From assembly GCA_036345935.2 (NCBI GenBank), contig JADWOT020000008.1, positions 6,055,114 to 6,119,113 of the forward strand: a stretch of 64,000 bases of DNA, given 5' to 3'. The notes under the pieces are model-generated. The model saw only the letters and a list, made by a program, of their open reading frames with translations, was not told the DNA's origin and did no database searches. The position numbers and the translations under genes were made by a program. This document shows, piece after piece, positions 23,877 through 36,790 of the stretch. The stretch's first letter is position 1. Every line of letters begins with the position of its first letter. The DNA comes from Taenia hydatigena (taxonomy: Eukaryota > Platyhelminthes > Cestoda > Cyclophyllidea > Taeniidae).

Positions 23877-26800
23877 GTTTGTGTCCACCGTAGTACTACC
23901 TCCAAGTGCAACGGCAGTCCAATATGGATGGGGCGAAAATAAACTGGAATTCGGATGAAGCGCGTTACGCAGTCTCTTGTCCACAGCATAAGAACGCCTC
24001 TATAATTACTTGCTTGAACCCAGTTAAGATGAAGTGGAAGATGATTCGAAAGCAAAAAGCAGAATACTTTGCATTGATGGGGTCCAAACTTCGAGTACTC
24101 TTGAGTTCGTCTACCGCTTCAATCGCATATTATAGCAACTGAAGGGGGGAGGTAAAGCCTTACAGCCTTTACAGCCTGGATTCTTCTTCTGAAGTTTATA
24201 AAATTTGCCAATCCCCTAAAGGTTGGATCGGAGGTTGGTATTGTCTTACTGATAATGTAGGTAAATAGCCCGTCTGGGGCAACTAAGCACTGCTAACAAA
24301 ACTTCCCCGACAGATATTGCGCAAAGGTCTTCGCGGAATGATGAAAGTAGTTTAAATTTCTTGGAAGTGGCTTTTCTTTGTTCTGACTTAAAATTGTCCT
24401 TTTGAATCGAGACCGTCTCTCGCCTGCGAAAGACATCTGTGCTGGTTTGCTCATCATCAGCCAATCCACCTGCGCACTTTACAAAAGAAGAGCATTTGTA
24501 GGTTTCAAAAGTAAGGCAAGTAAATGTCTTCATATAACCTTTAAATGAAATTGATGAAAAATACTGGGTTTTGACGGAAACCTTATTCAAATTATTCTTC
24601 TATGAAAGGCCAATTTTAAGTAAATCCGCGTAAAGTTGTCGAAAAATGGGGCTGTGCAATTAACTTAATCGACTCCTTAAGGTAGTGGATTGGAGAGGTG
24701 CTCAGACAAACGCTTAGTATCAACTGCACTACACGTCTCATTGTTGAATCCTCAGTCACAGTTCGCCCAAGAATCACATTGACTCCAAGGCACTTCATCA
24801 GATAAACACTCCCAGGTTGAATTTTAATACCCAGTTGGAGTTAAGCCGCATTTTTCTATCGAATCGACAGTCTTATTGCAGCGATCCACTCCAAAAGACG
24901 TGATGCCTAAGGTTAATAGCATTCGGTGAAATCACTAGATTTTTTAAAATAACATGTTTCCATTTTAATCGTCGCAAAATGCATAGTTCAGACCAGCCGT
25001 TAACTGGGATAGGCCTGTGTTTTCGACTTCAATTCTAGCTGCCAAATCTTCTTAGTAAAACTGATTGTACATCTTTTTTCCGAAACACAATTCAGAGCAC
25101 TTTTAGTGCCGAACGGTTTTCAAATGAGGCGCATTTTTACATGCCTGCTTACCTTGTGACCGATCCCTAAGTGAGGGAAGCACAAATTGCATTGAATTAA
25201 TAAACTACCCTAGCAGTCCAACACAGGTGCCTATCGTGTACTGCATCACTGATTGACAGAAGGAGCGAGTAGCACCCAGGTATGCCTTGGTGACGCAGAA
25301 AGGCGAAGTGGGTGGGCCCCGAGATTATCAATCCATGCTGCAGAAAGTGTGGCATTCCCTTTGTTGAAAGGCTATGTGAAATGGAGATCCGTGCGTTGTC
25401 GTTTGTGACGGCGCGAAGTCTACAAATACGGCAGAAGGACTTTGCTGATTGTCTGAACTATACGCATACCTAGGGCGTGTTAGTTTGCGACGACGTGTGT
25501 TAGGTATGAAAACTTCTAGTCCATCTTATCAGTGGCTAAGAATACCCTAGTCGCCTGTATTTTAATTCAAGCACATAAAAGAGCTTGATCATGGTTCTAT
25601 GTGATTGCAATTTGGACTTTACCTCTTTAGATTTTTTCTAGTAGCAATGCTTCAAATTATCCTAGAGTTGCGCGACCTTGCAACGTTCTTCTGGATGCAT
25701 CTCCTTCGTCACCTCTGTGCGATTAGCCCTCTGCAAGCTTTCGACACCTGACGACAACATAGGCGGGGATGCGCCAAACAGGTTTTCTGGTGTCACAGCG
25801 AACCGACACAAGAACAGACTTAAAAGTGGCTGTGATTCAAGTACGTCATAATTTATACAATTTACTGGCAAAATAGTAACCAAAGCTGCTGATTAAAAGG
25901 ACCTTTATTTTTGTTAGGATGCGTTAATATTAGAAGCGATTCATTTCCATCACGACTGAGTGCTTTTGTATCGAATTTGGCATAAGGCCATAATAGTCCA
26001 CTACGCAGTTCATGTGGCTAGAATGGCGCTCCTGCACTACATTCTGTACTAAAACCTTTATTTTTTACTTGTATTAAACCATAGTTCCTCAATGTATGGC
26101 AGGCCAAAAGGAAACTCTGGGTTCTACATGAAAGCACTTTACTTTCACATGAAGTGCTGAAGTTAAGCTGTAATATTCATCCCATCTCTTGTGCACAAGA
26201 TGCGACCGATATGTACTTATTTCAAAGATTAAGAGAATCGCCCGTTCCCACGCCAAGAGTTTTGTTAGAGCCAATTGAATTACCCACTTGAAGAGGTGTT
26301 CGGCTCATTTTTGCTGAAATTCACTTTTACATTGCTCCTAGACACAATTCTAGAAATTTGACCGTGATAAAGGACACTCTTTCTTTTTAGCACCACACAT
26401 TTTTGCATCCACGAAAACTAGAATATATTGTGTTCCTTTCTTTTCCTCTTTTTTGTCATACTGCTGACTCAGGCAACAAGCTTAGGCATGGGTCAAAGAA
26501 TGCGGTGAACTTGTTAGCATCACGCGAAAGTACTAAAACTTGTATATCGTTGCAAGACTTTGGTTTGGAGACCCTACACACAGAGCATTTTCAGGTGTTT
26601 ATACAAAGACAAATGATGAATCGACGCCTTGCCAAACCCCCACAAAATTGATTAGCCTATAAAAGTTTCTTCTCTGTTATTCTGTCTTTATGACAGGCCA
26701 TTAATGTGCGGCTCGTCTTTTAACCGAATCGCTATCGGCGTTGGGAGGATAGTGCTACGTGCATGTCACAAAGTCATTCAATGGCCTCTACGTCAATCCT

Positions 26801-27244
26801 TAACACGCGTGCAAAGGATTCGTGAGCAGGCGATTACAAGCCTTTGATTATTGTCGAGCCACGCATGCCGATTAGGCGTGTTTAACTATACTTTACTTTG
26901 GATTAGGTCCCAATAGGTGCATTTGGCCTTTTCTCTGCCAAAGTCTAATGCTTTGCTCTCAAGGCACTGCAATTTGTATCGTCATGCTACGAACGCAAAT
27001 ACAGACTGACTTGACTTGTTTCCTCACACGCCTCTACCTACACTGCTAAAATGAACTGATTCGGAAGGTTTTAAACAACATTTTGTTTGTCTACTTTGTG
27101 TAGGTTTGAATGAACATTAAAAAGTGAGGTCAATAAACCTTTAAGACCCTTTCAAATGTACCGTGCCCTACTGACAGCCTAACAATTAATAATCCAATCG
27201 CTAAAGAATGCTATAAGAGCCAGCAAATTAGAGGAAATGGAAAA

Positions 27245-27265
27245 TTTCCCATCTTTACTTTTCTG
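27245..27265. other. Head-to-tail junction between units A and B
   Basis: At 27263 the sequence ctgagttgcacttg, also at 11, begins again, followed by matching text (gccat, then aggcga near 57 and 27318, then gagac and tttgtcat). Because the window opens inside the unit, this marks one full period rather than a biological edge. The inverted array shows the same adjacency: A ~255 maps to about 50130 and A ~26795 to about 50500, so unit end and unit start are neighbours there too, with a few hundred bases lost. Confidence 0.75.
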
Positions 27266-30121
27266 AGTTGCACTTGGTTTGCCATTGGGAAACAGGAAAG
27301 AAAGAAGGAAGCATAGAAGGCGAGCTGAGACGTTTTGTCATGTCTGGACAAACACTCATAACAGAAAAGTAGCAGTAGTAATTCATTGCTGCTGCTTAAG
27401 TGTAAAAATTATCAATTCACGATTTTGTAATCAAGTCACAATTCGTAATTTACGACCAATTATGAGAGGAGAGCGGACGACCACAGATGCAATGTTGGGT
27501 TCCTCGCATATAACTTATTTCTGCATCAACTTCATGGCCAACGATGTGGATTTGTTTTGCAGGAAGTGGTGGGAAAGGACACGTGGCACATTTGCGAAGC
27601 TAGGAAAAGACAGGAGAGTCGGGCGTTTAATATACGCCAACGGGTTGCGAGCAAGACAGGAGCCTGAAACGCAGTTTTCGAAGTACACGCTACTAGTGGG
27701 CTGTAACAAGTGAAAGACACAACACTTGTTGTTGAGTCTGTAATTTGATATTGCAAACGCAAGAGCAACTTTACCTGGATGATTTCTGCTTTGTGGATGA
27801 CAAAGGTGCTAATCTAGTCGGTTTGAATGAAACCATTGAGAGTTGCGAATAGCGAAGTAAGGTCTGAAGGTGAGGCGCCTTATCCAGGAATCAGTGTATT
27901 GCTTCTTCCACCTGAGGCAGTATCCCTCGATGTACGTTCAAATATTTGGTCAGCAGTGATTTCATGCACTTTACGTTCCACATCGAGTGTAGCTGTTAAG
28001 TAACATCTGCCACTTCCTCGCACACATGACTTTTGAGGAGCTGCGACTAAATGTGGCTTCAAATGTTACTTTTCAAAATGCCAATTATGTTTGTGGATAC
28101 GTCAGCTTCCATTGTACTGAATGAGCCCACTTGAATTGGCGGCAGACTTATTAGATTATACAGCTGCGTCCGTCGCTTCGCTGGCTGTATAGGCACTTTT
28201 CATGCTCCCTCACGAGAGCAACATTTGGCAAGAACAAGTTCACTTTGCAATTCTTGTGAAAGCTATGCATACTCATAGATTCTACTTCTTATACTCACGT
28301 TAATCAGTTGAGCAGACAACTTCATGTTGCATTTATCCTCTTTAAAAGTACGATTTTTAAGTCACATTCACAGGACATTTGGTTGGCGATATTATCTTTT
28401 CGAATTAGTTTTGTAAATTGAGGGAATGCAAAGTGAGGCTGCAGAAATAGGTTCCTGTTTGTGCATGCAAAATGGCATTCAAATATAACAGTCCAGCCAT
28501 TTACACTTGCATGTCAAAATAGGTTTGTTGATGGAGCACGGGCATATTGGGAGACCGTAATCACGAATGCATTTACACATTGCCCCGATGATGAAAAGCA
28601 AACAAGCGTTCCTGTTTTATGCAGTACTCTTTAAATAAGGTCTTAAAAGCTGCATAGGCCTCTTCTCCTCCTTCTTCGACCATGGTGAAAATGCTGGTTT
28701 AGGATTCGGTGCGTATTTCTGTTTGGTGCGTCTTTTGTGAAATCAACTGTATCTAATGCGTGTTCATTTGAAAATGCTGTCAAGGCTTTATTGGTGCACG
28801 ACAAGAGGCACATTCTATGCAACAACGTTTTCCTGAAGGCAACATGGAGAAGGAAGTAAGAATTTGCAGAGGATGACTTTGACGTAACGAGCCGGTCCAA
28901 ATTGTACAAAACCTAAGTTCATGCGCTTAGCATTAGGTCACTTGCCTACCCAGATCAAGTTTGGTCATTACCGCTACCGAGGTAGCATTGCTAGTGTGCT
29001 CAAGGACTGCAATTCCACTACGGTGGTGTTTGGTGAAAACGGACCAGGCCATAAATCTGCAGCCTGTTATAAAATTCGTTGTCTTTGCTAATGAATTTTC
29101 TGCGGCTTGGGAACTAAGACTCGGGGTAGAGACTGAATCCATCATATGAAATAATGGGAATTGGATCGCGACCTATTCTGTCAGTCAATATGATCATTAA
29201 ATTGAGCAAAGTTAGCTGGCGGACGCAACAGCTCATGTGTCCATTGATTGGCGCTTATCTCGGCAGCGCATTTCTCGACAGACTTAAACACGAAATCTTC
29301 TTCTAGCAAGTTGGAACCCCGTGTACTTATTTGAAAACAAAGAGTGTTTCCACCTTTTTAGCCTTTGTCAGCAAGACAATTTCGTTGGCTGTGAATCATG
29401 CAATTGCTTCGGTGCGAAATGCGAAGGCTAAGCACGGTGAATTAAAATTCTATGACATTTAAGTAAAACGCATTCGCGACGAGAGTAAACACATTTCTAC
29501 ATCCTGCCTGTGTTTTGGATGGTTATACCAGTCAAAGGCGTTTAGAAATCCTGAGCATAACGTAATAATGTGCATTTGCATTCTAAATTAGCAATATTGA
29601 GTAGCTCTTAGAGCGGACTTCCTATTTCCTGCTTCCCATTCGGTGCTGTTTGCAAGGAAGCTTAAGCGTGACATCTGAGTTATACTGTCTACCTTCTTTA
29701 GGCTCCTTACTTCGTGTCGACTTTTCCAAACATCCAAATGTGAGGGAATTCAACTCTACGGATAGTATCATAGCTAAATCGTAAGAAATCCAAGGAACCA
29801 CGATGTTTGAAAATAATGAGCCCATTGTTAAAATTTCTCAAGTTACCGCTGATTTTACCACCAGAATAATCAAGAATGTCAGAATGTATTCACTAGGTTA
29901 CTTTAAGGTGCCTGCCTATCCGACTCTGTAATTATATTAAGAATCACGAAGCATTCTTGATTTTCTATTTAATACCACACACCTTGTCATCGTCAGCTTG
30001 TAGATGAGCACAGATGCTGGATCTGTTGGAATGGAGAATTGACGGCTCGAGAAGGCAATGTCTTCTACACAAGCTTTGCTGTGTTTAACTAATATCAGAA
30101 CTGAAAAGAGTTAAAAAATAT

Positions 30122-30196
30122 TCTCGCTTCCGTACTACTTAGAGGGTCGTTCATGAAGCCAAATTCCAAACTGGAAACGAAGGTTCATGTGGTGAA
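30122..30196 (+). repeat. Short block conserved between A and B above background (B copy)
   Basis: This is the partner of 3144-3218. A 61-codon frame (30153-30338, plus) starts inside this block, but the A equivalent has an in-frame stop soon after (tacttgttttgac) and C' reads through in a different frame. Coding is therefore not a good explanation for the conservation. Confidence 0.75.
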
Positions 30197-33100
30197 TGCA
30201 GCGCTTGTCTTTGCCACCGTTCCTCTGCAGTACTTGCCTAATAATGTGCTCCAGCGGTTTCCTACTTCTGCGCTGGTTGAAAGCGGAAGACTGTCAATGT
30301 TCACGGAATCGCTCGCTGAGAGTTGGACACTCCTGTGAGTGTTATGTGCCCTACTTACGACTTTCGGTCACTGCTCAAATTTTGCACTGCAGTGAAGCGT
30401 CGCATTGTTTGGTGCCTTCAGTACACGTGAGTTCCCAAATCCTTGTTGAGCTGAACTATTCTGCTCGACTCCACACGCCTTGCTCAGGAGTCATAGCTGC
30501 AGATGTCCTAAGTCCTCAATGCAACCGGATGGTAAAGGCTTATTGCGGTTGTTTATGATGCCTGATTAGGTGAGATTTAGTGGGACCATCGAGGGTCTTC
30601 CCCTCGCTTACCTCCACAGTAGCATGATTTGCAGGTAATCACCTTCAGATACTTGTCCTCACCAGAATTTGATGTCTTGACTCTAAAGACAAATGTTCTT
30701 GATTGTAGTGTTATTCACATTTTTTGTATAGGAAACACTAAAATAATGCTGCATTAACGAGTCGGTCTAGTCTAATATTTATAAAAAATGAAAAACTAAG
30801 GGAGTTTTCTACTTTGCGAGCTCTACAAAAACAGAAAAGAAGCCCGTCATTGTCTAGTTTCGCCTATTTTTACGTGTTTCTGCTCATTATTTTGCATGCC
30901 ATGAGTAGTTTGCTGTTATATTGGAGTATTGAAAACCTTGTGGAGGAAATCATTAACTAATATTGCTGAGCAGACTGATTTATTAAAGGAACAAATAGCA
31001 TCAGCATGTCACAATCCCATAGCTCCTCTTGAACCATCATGTGCATCATTTGTACGAAGCAAGCGATTAATTAATCTCTCTATTCATCCGTTCATCCCAA
31101 TCCATTCAAGCGTAGCTAGATTTGTTTTTATGTAAGTGTTATGCTCCCTCTTTGTTCTTTTTCTCATTAGAGCAACACATTACTGTTGCCTAATCAGAAG
31201 GACCAAGTTTTCGTATATTTGCTTCATATTAACGGGAAATCGCTCAATGTGTGGTCTGTATATAGTCACGTCTAATAATTCCTTTCTACTCAGTAGCGGT
31301 CTTTATCGGGACATTTTAATGCCAATAAATACTAATACAGAAGTCAAACTATCTTGACCTTAGATTACATTTTACTACGCAAAATGCCACACATTTGTGG
31401 AATGCCAAGAAAAGATGACATTTGTCTGAGAATGGGTGGCAAGTAAATACTTTTGCGATGCCGATCATATTAACGGAGTACAATGGAAAGCGCTTCGTAG
31501 CAAATAGTTGCAAGCGCTTCGATACAATCACTTGTTAGGCATATGCACTTAAGAACACTATAATAAAGCCAATTTGTTCTAGTTGATATTACGAATCTTG
31601 AAGCCCTTATCTGTCATCAGAAAGAAATACTTATATCGTAAGTAGGGCATCGAGCATGAAGACCAAATTTATTGCCGTGCATCGTTATTTTTCCGCAATT
31701 ACGTAATTTACCATCTCACAATCTTAAACGATCATTTGCTGGTTACCAAACGCCGGTTTGTGTCTGTGCTCATTCAGGGAGCTTTTTTCATATTTGTTGG
31801 GTGGTCAGCGTCAAAATGACTGCCATCTCCACATCCCCACTGTGTCAGTCGGTACAATGACTACTGTGGAGAAGGGGAGTAAAAACGGAAATGGTTAGGT
31901 GTTTTGGGGCGGTGCTCATGTAGCAATCTACAGAATGGCTCAAATAAAACTCAATGATAGACAGCTCTATTCACGAGACCACCTCTCCTTCCTGCACTGT
32001 AACATCTTTTTGACAGTGCTGATGGACTTCTTGCCCTTCGATTATGACCCATTATCCCAGTTGATGAGTAACCACTGTGCCCCTAATTACGCCCAACATC
32101 AGTGAATGCACAGTGAGGCAAATGATAGAATCATAAGACCAGTTTAGCAAGAAATTTATCTTATAGGTTTGTTTGACGCCTTATCACTTACTTATTCCCA
32201 AGGTTAAAGAATTAGGACTTGACATCTTGGTGAAAAAGAATGCTTGATAAAACAGATGTGGTTGCCTCGTAAGTAGTCTGCGCAAAAATCGTTTCGTCTT
32301 ATTTAGCAACAAATATCCCGGATCGCAATCGCTAGGGGAAGAGAGATGCATGAGTTGCAAGGAAGGCAAACTAGGAACCTCCGTACAAGCAGGAGGCACT
32401 CAAAACATAGTGGTGGAAGTGGACTTCTTATTACACATATTCCCCTACTTCACCGTTGCACTTATCCACCAGCTCAGTTACCATTTACAAAGCCTCTACA
32501 ATTCATTCAAACCCAGCACTTAACTCATCCGTACTAGTCTACAGGGAGAACTGTCTCTGCGTATTGAGACTGGCTTTCGCTTGCCTATACCAATTGCAGA
32601 TGGTCGTGGCCGTCAACGATAGTATTGCGTACATCAACATTCCACGAATCTCAACGTTATTTGTTCCGCATTATTACACCATTTCGTCGTGATGATCACA
32701 AGGAAGCCTATGCTGCGACAACCATTAACCTAGAACACACTGAATTTAGGCAGCACCTGTATTGGATCTTTCTAAACTTTTCTTCTTATTCTCCTTAAAA
32801 GCCACCAATTCTGTGTAGCCACCGGAATAAGCAACATAAAAGCGTACGTCGTGGACGGATGAGGTGTGCATTTCATTCTTATGGATTCCTAAACATAGCT
32901 TTTGCTACATTTTATGCAGCGAACACAATGGTTCGCAAAAATTCCCCACTGTTTCCAAAACCATTGTACGAGTTGATAGAGCTCTCAAAAATGAAGATAC
33001 AGCTACAAATTTTGCTTTGTGTATAAAAGTATATAAAATATTTAGCAAGACAATCGCTGTCAGGACACGAAGGGGAATTTAGCTATTACATCTAAGATGC

Positions 33101-33369
33101 AGTATTGTACTGATTAATTTCATTCTAGCAAATTTAGCTATTGCTTATCCGGCACAGATATTGTCTACTTTTCCATCATTAAACCCGGGCAGGTCTATGT
33201 GCGAAACACGACTTTGCGCAGCTCTTTGACAAGCCGATGAGGAATACAAATCATTTAGTTGCAATGCGGACAACATCTGTGTTGAGCAAGACCAAATCAC
33301 AAATGGCAACAAAGAGTCACAGGTTTCCACCTCTAGCGATTCAGAAGACACTTAAGTGTGCACAGCCTT

Positions 33370-33950
33370 CAGTGCAATAAGTAGGAATGGTATTATAACC
33401 CTCCGTGCGGTGCCGTCCTCTGCGCTGCCTTGCGAATGCACCAATGCTTTCTCGCGTACCTACCAGTGCTTCATTTTATTTCTTTCAGCCAACTGCTCAA
33501 GTCAATACGAAAAGTGAATTGAGCGGAAGGCGAAACCAGGGTTATGGGCACAATGGGAGACCTTAATAGAATTTCATTGATGTAACTGCCAAGATGAAGG
33601 GCATTGAGAAATCCTGCATTTTAATCACTCATCTCATCAAAACCGATTCACGATTTTGGAATAATTGAGATGAAGTAGGAGAAACATCTGCCTCTACAAT
33701 TAGGAAGGTGCATTGTCTGAATGGCTCTCAGAAAATTATTTCAATCTACACCTCCCCATGTGTATGATGTCATGCAGCAAAACAACTTTTTCGCTTAACT
33801 TTGATGTAATTCGCTTGATTCGTTCACCAAAAAATGCTCCTTACTTATTTTATCCGAATCACGCTACGAAAATGTCCCTAAATATATGCTTGAGACTGCG
33901 CAAATGGCTTTTCCAATGATGCTGCCTAATCTCAACTCTGCACGTCCACG
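33370..33950 (+). other. Segment present in B and D', missing from A (~580 bp)
   Basis: A goes from about 7295 straight to tttggcttttccatcag, while B has about 580 extra bases before tttggctttcctattaag near 33975. Part of the extra sequence is in D' inverted: ggcaatgcaccatcttac at about 62468 is the inverse of B around 33700-33720, and the match runs to about 62530. Presence in two copies of opposite orientation favours deletion from A over insertion into B. No gene is recognised. Confidence 0.65.
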
Positions 33951-34189
33951 AAATAAGTGTCATTCTGCCACCTTTGGCTTTCCTATTAAGGTGCATTTAG
34001 GAACGCAGGTTGAATTGTGAGATGATTCTTCCCCAATAAATCGCCCAAGGTAGCCATATATCCTACAAACGAGTGTTTTACATTAAGCCAGTCTACAAAG
34101 TGTAAAGCATTTTCGCCTTCTCCAGGCAAAGGTTACTGCATAACGTCTTAAGTAACGGTCTCACAAGCCACTGAACAGCCCTGATACTT

Positions 34190-34755
34190 TATTTTAGAAA
34201 AATTCACTCCAAATTTATTATGCTGATGCTAAACGTTGCACTCCATACATATGAATTTAAAAAGCATAGTGATTGATGCGAGTGATGTATACATCTCAGT
34301 CAATTGTTGCTGCAGTTTAAATGCATTGCAGTGTGTGAGAAGAGAAATAATAAAAGAAGAATAAAGAGAAGCCTTGTGTTTTACGGTGATCTTGATTCCT
34401 CAATTATAGCATGCGATGCTCCGTGATGCAGGGTTCGCATTTACTCCAATCAACAGCTGCAGCCAGTGATCGTTGTGCAGAAATAGACCTCATTCCTAAA
34501 TGCAAAGAGCAGACATTTGTCTCCTTCATATTGGGATATGCAAAGCAAAGTTTACGTGCCGAAAAGTCGAAGAAAACAGATTGAAACAAAAAGTGCCTTT
34601 GATGAGACTCCTACTACATAATCTCTAATCACCGAGAAGTGGTAGAGGAGAGACATGAAGTCTTACTACTAGGAAGACGACGAGGAGGATTGCAGCACTG
34701 AAAATCCTTATATTGCTCCCCGCGCCCCTAGGTTTTTGCGAAACTTGTGGCCTGA
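34190..34755 (+). other. Segment present in B and D', missing from A (~560 bp)
   Basis: A ~7500-7560 is continuous (agccctgaaat through gatggacgagaaggg). B interrupts it between gccctgatact (about 34180) and gatggacgagaagggg (about 34780). D' has the inverse at about 61830-62160; for example B gaagtggtagaggagag near 34636 pairs with ctcttctctatcacttc near 61958. The shared state again points to a deletion in A. Confidence 0.7.
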
Positions 34756-36289
34756 TGGGGAGTTCTAAAGTTGGTGGGATGGACGAGAAGGGGAATCACG
34801 ACTACGAGCACCACCGACATTTTTGGGCTTATTGCGAAACGGCAACTTAGTGAAGCTAGAGAATACTATCACAGAGGAGGTTATAAAAAGAGAACGTCCC
34901 TTTCAAAGTACTTTGACGGCCAAATGAGGTGATGTAGAGGCAGAACGAGTAAATGGGTACGTCGCTTCATCCATTAAGCATCACAAAGTGATATCTGCAT
35001 GCGCTTTTATTTATTTTGCACCATAAAGGCGGACTATCATTGTCCACTTAAAAAATGGGCATGTATTTGAAGGTTTTATGACAGTCAGAAGTATTCCTAT
35101 TCGTTGAATTTGAGGACAATTGTATTGTGTTATCACCCGAATGAGTACGGCATTCGCTCTGAACTCTGTCACCGGATTATTTCTCGGTCGGTGTACTACA
35201 ATCTTTCCGTAAGATTATGGACTTTATGTCGAAATCGCAGTTCTCAAATGCTGCATTGAGCACCTCAGGAAGAGTTAAGTGCAGATAACCTAAAATCATC
35301 TCCACCACAGTGACGAAAAATGATCTCTAATTTAAGGCGAGGGTGTCAGAAACACGGTTATTTGACGAGATGGTGCAAATTGGACACACCCGATCAAGGT
35401 GTGATGAAAGTCAACAGAGCCGGTGACCTGGTACATGCCACGGCGTTAGGCTTTATTACCACCTCTTCTACAACGACGCAGTTTGTCTACCTGTCCGTCT
35501 GCCTCGCAAAGTTTTAATCTTACGAATTTTTATGATGCAAAGATATTTGAGAATAGGTTTAGAGATACCATAAACGGTGACTTATAAAAGCAAATGTGTT
35601 TCCTTCAACACATATTATTGCTTTATTTGCTATGCTAATGGCTCGTGTTATGCTTGTTCGTCCCTTGCAATAGACATTTCGGTCGAAAATAAGCAAAAAA
35701 ATCACCAAGCATCTTTGCGCCTCTATTCTCTTTCAAAGTGGTAGCATTCCTGTTGAATTCCAGTGGTCTTCCAAACACATTTCATGGTGACAATTTGTAG
35801 CCACCTTTTTAGCAAAACCATTAACGAATAGCTCCAGCGCTAATGTAATTGAACCACTTTCATTGTTAATTAGTTTCTACTGTGCCGAATCCCCATTTTA
35901 TTTGTTACAAGTTAAAAATGATTTAATTTAATCTGGAGAATGGAGAAGATCGTCACGGATGTTTCGTGCTTTCAGGAAGAGATAAGAGTTTAAGCCCCAT
36001 TTCTGTTCTTCACTCTTTTGATGTGTCTGGCTAACATGCAGGTATTGCCTCGTGAGGAAGAAGAAAGTCCCATCGCAGGGGAAGCTGGACAATAGTTGGC
36101 TGCTTCCCAGAGAATCCAAAAGCTGATGGAGCAGATAAAATAAGAACACAGATTTATATTTCTAAAGAGTGAGCCTTAGGGGGGGAAATGAGATGCACCT
36201 TCATTGCGTCCAATGAAGTTAAGCTAGTGCGTGGCGCATTTCACAAAATCTTCTAGTATACAACCCAATGGAGTACACACCTTTCAGTT

Positions 36290-36790
36290 TCTGTCTGAGA
36301 GTTGTGGTGAGGCAATTCGCGAGGGGTCGAGACTAGCAGCTAGAAAGGAAAGGTAGTAAATTGGAACTAGCCGTGCGTCACCTCCACTGTTAGCCACAAT
36401 CTCTGCCAGTTTTTTGCATCAGCATCTTCTCGTGAAGTAAGTGACTAGCACCTTGGTGAAATTGGGGGACTGCACGCAGCAGAACACATAATCCAGCTTT
36501 CTGCAAAGCAGCTATTAAGTGAAGTCGTCTGGCCACCATCACATTCTGTTGAAAGGAGGATTTGCGCAGTGCAATCCTGTGCTGTTAGAGATGCACATAG
36601 CTCGCTTACCACCACCATCAAGCAATAAAACAGAATGGGATGCACTCGTGAACTTCTTTCAGGATTGTAGGAGCATGTCCTAGGTAAGACACTGTCCATT
36701 CATCTAGAGCGAAGCGATACTCCTTCCATTGCATCGGAAGCCTAATATACTTCAGGAAGCATTAAGTCCCTCTATCATTTCCTTTTGTTC
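36290..36790 (+). other. Segment present in B and D', missing from A (~500 bp)
   Basis: The A-B offset jumps from about 26.80 kb (A 9425) to 27.34 kb (A 9642). The extra B sequence starts at ctgtctgagagttgtggtg near 36293, and its inverse ccacaactctcagacagg is in D' near 59789. A second match is B actgcacgcagcagaacac near 36472 with gtgttttgttgcgtgcagt near 59610. Frames in B (36445-36699, minus) and D' (59393-59581, plus) overlap in homology but are not alignable over their length without breaks, so I do not call a gene. Confidence 0.7.

Larger units (their letters stand above)
1..27252 (+). repeat. Long-period repeat, unit A (most complete copy)
   Basis: This is the most complete copy and the coordinate reference for the others. 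It is recognised because anchors recur in the same order in B: ctgagttgcacttg at 11 and 27263; agcggaaga near 3301 and 30281; ttctgcgtgc at 10781 and 38063; cacccgttcttctcac at 12279 and 39492; cagcatgtg at 17051 and 41131; ggaagtagcgatgacag at 22045 and 45811. The same anchors recur inverted in C' and D'. The offset to B starts at 27252, stays at 26.1-27.3 kb up to ~13.8 kb, then steps to about 24.1, 25.0 and 23.8 kb at large indels. No gene, RNA gene or known mobile-element protein is recognisable, and the longest open frames (145-150 codons) are not kept in the other copies. The ends are set by the window start, so the true unit boundary is arbitrary. Function unknown. Confidence 0.85.

Noticed and set aside
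27279..27713. 144-codon frame on the plus strand at the start of B
   Set aside because: The aligned part of A (about 27-460) has no corresponding open frame, and indels shift it.
30153..30338. 61-codon frame starting in the conserved A/B block
   Set aside because: A has an in-frame stop shortly after the block, and the C' homologue is open in a different frame (46937-47218). The three copies therefore disagree on frame.
33370..36790. Extra B segments as transposon insertions
   Set aside because: Parts of each segment are found inverted in D', no terminal repeats or target duplications were seen, and deletion from A is the simpler reading.
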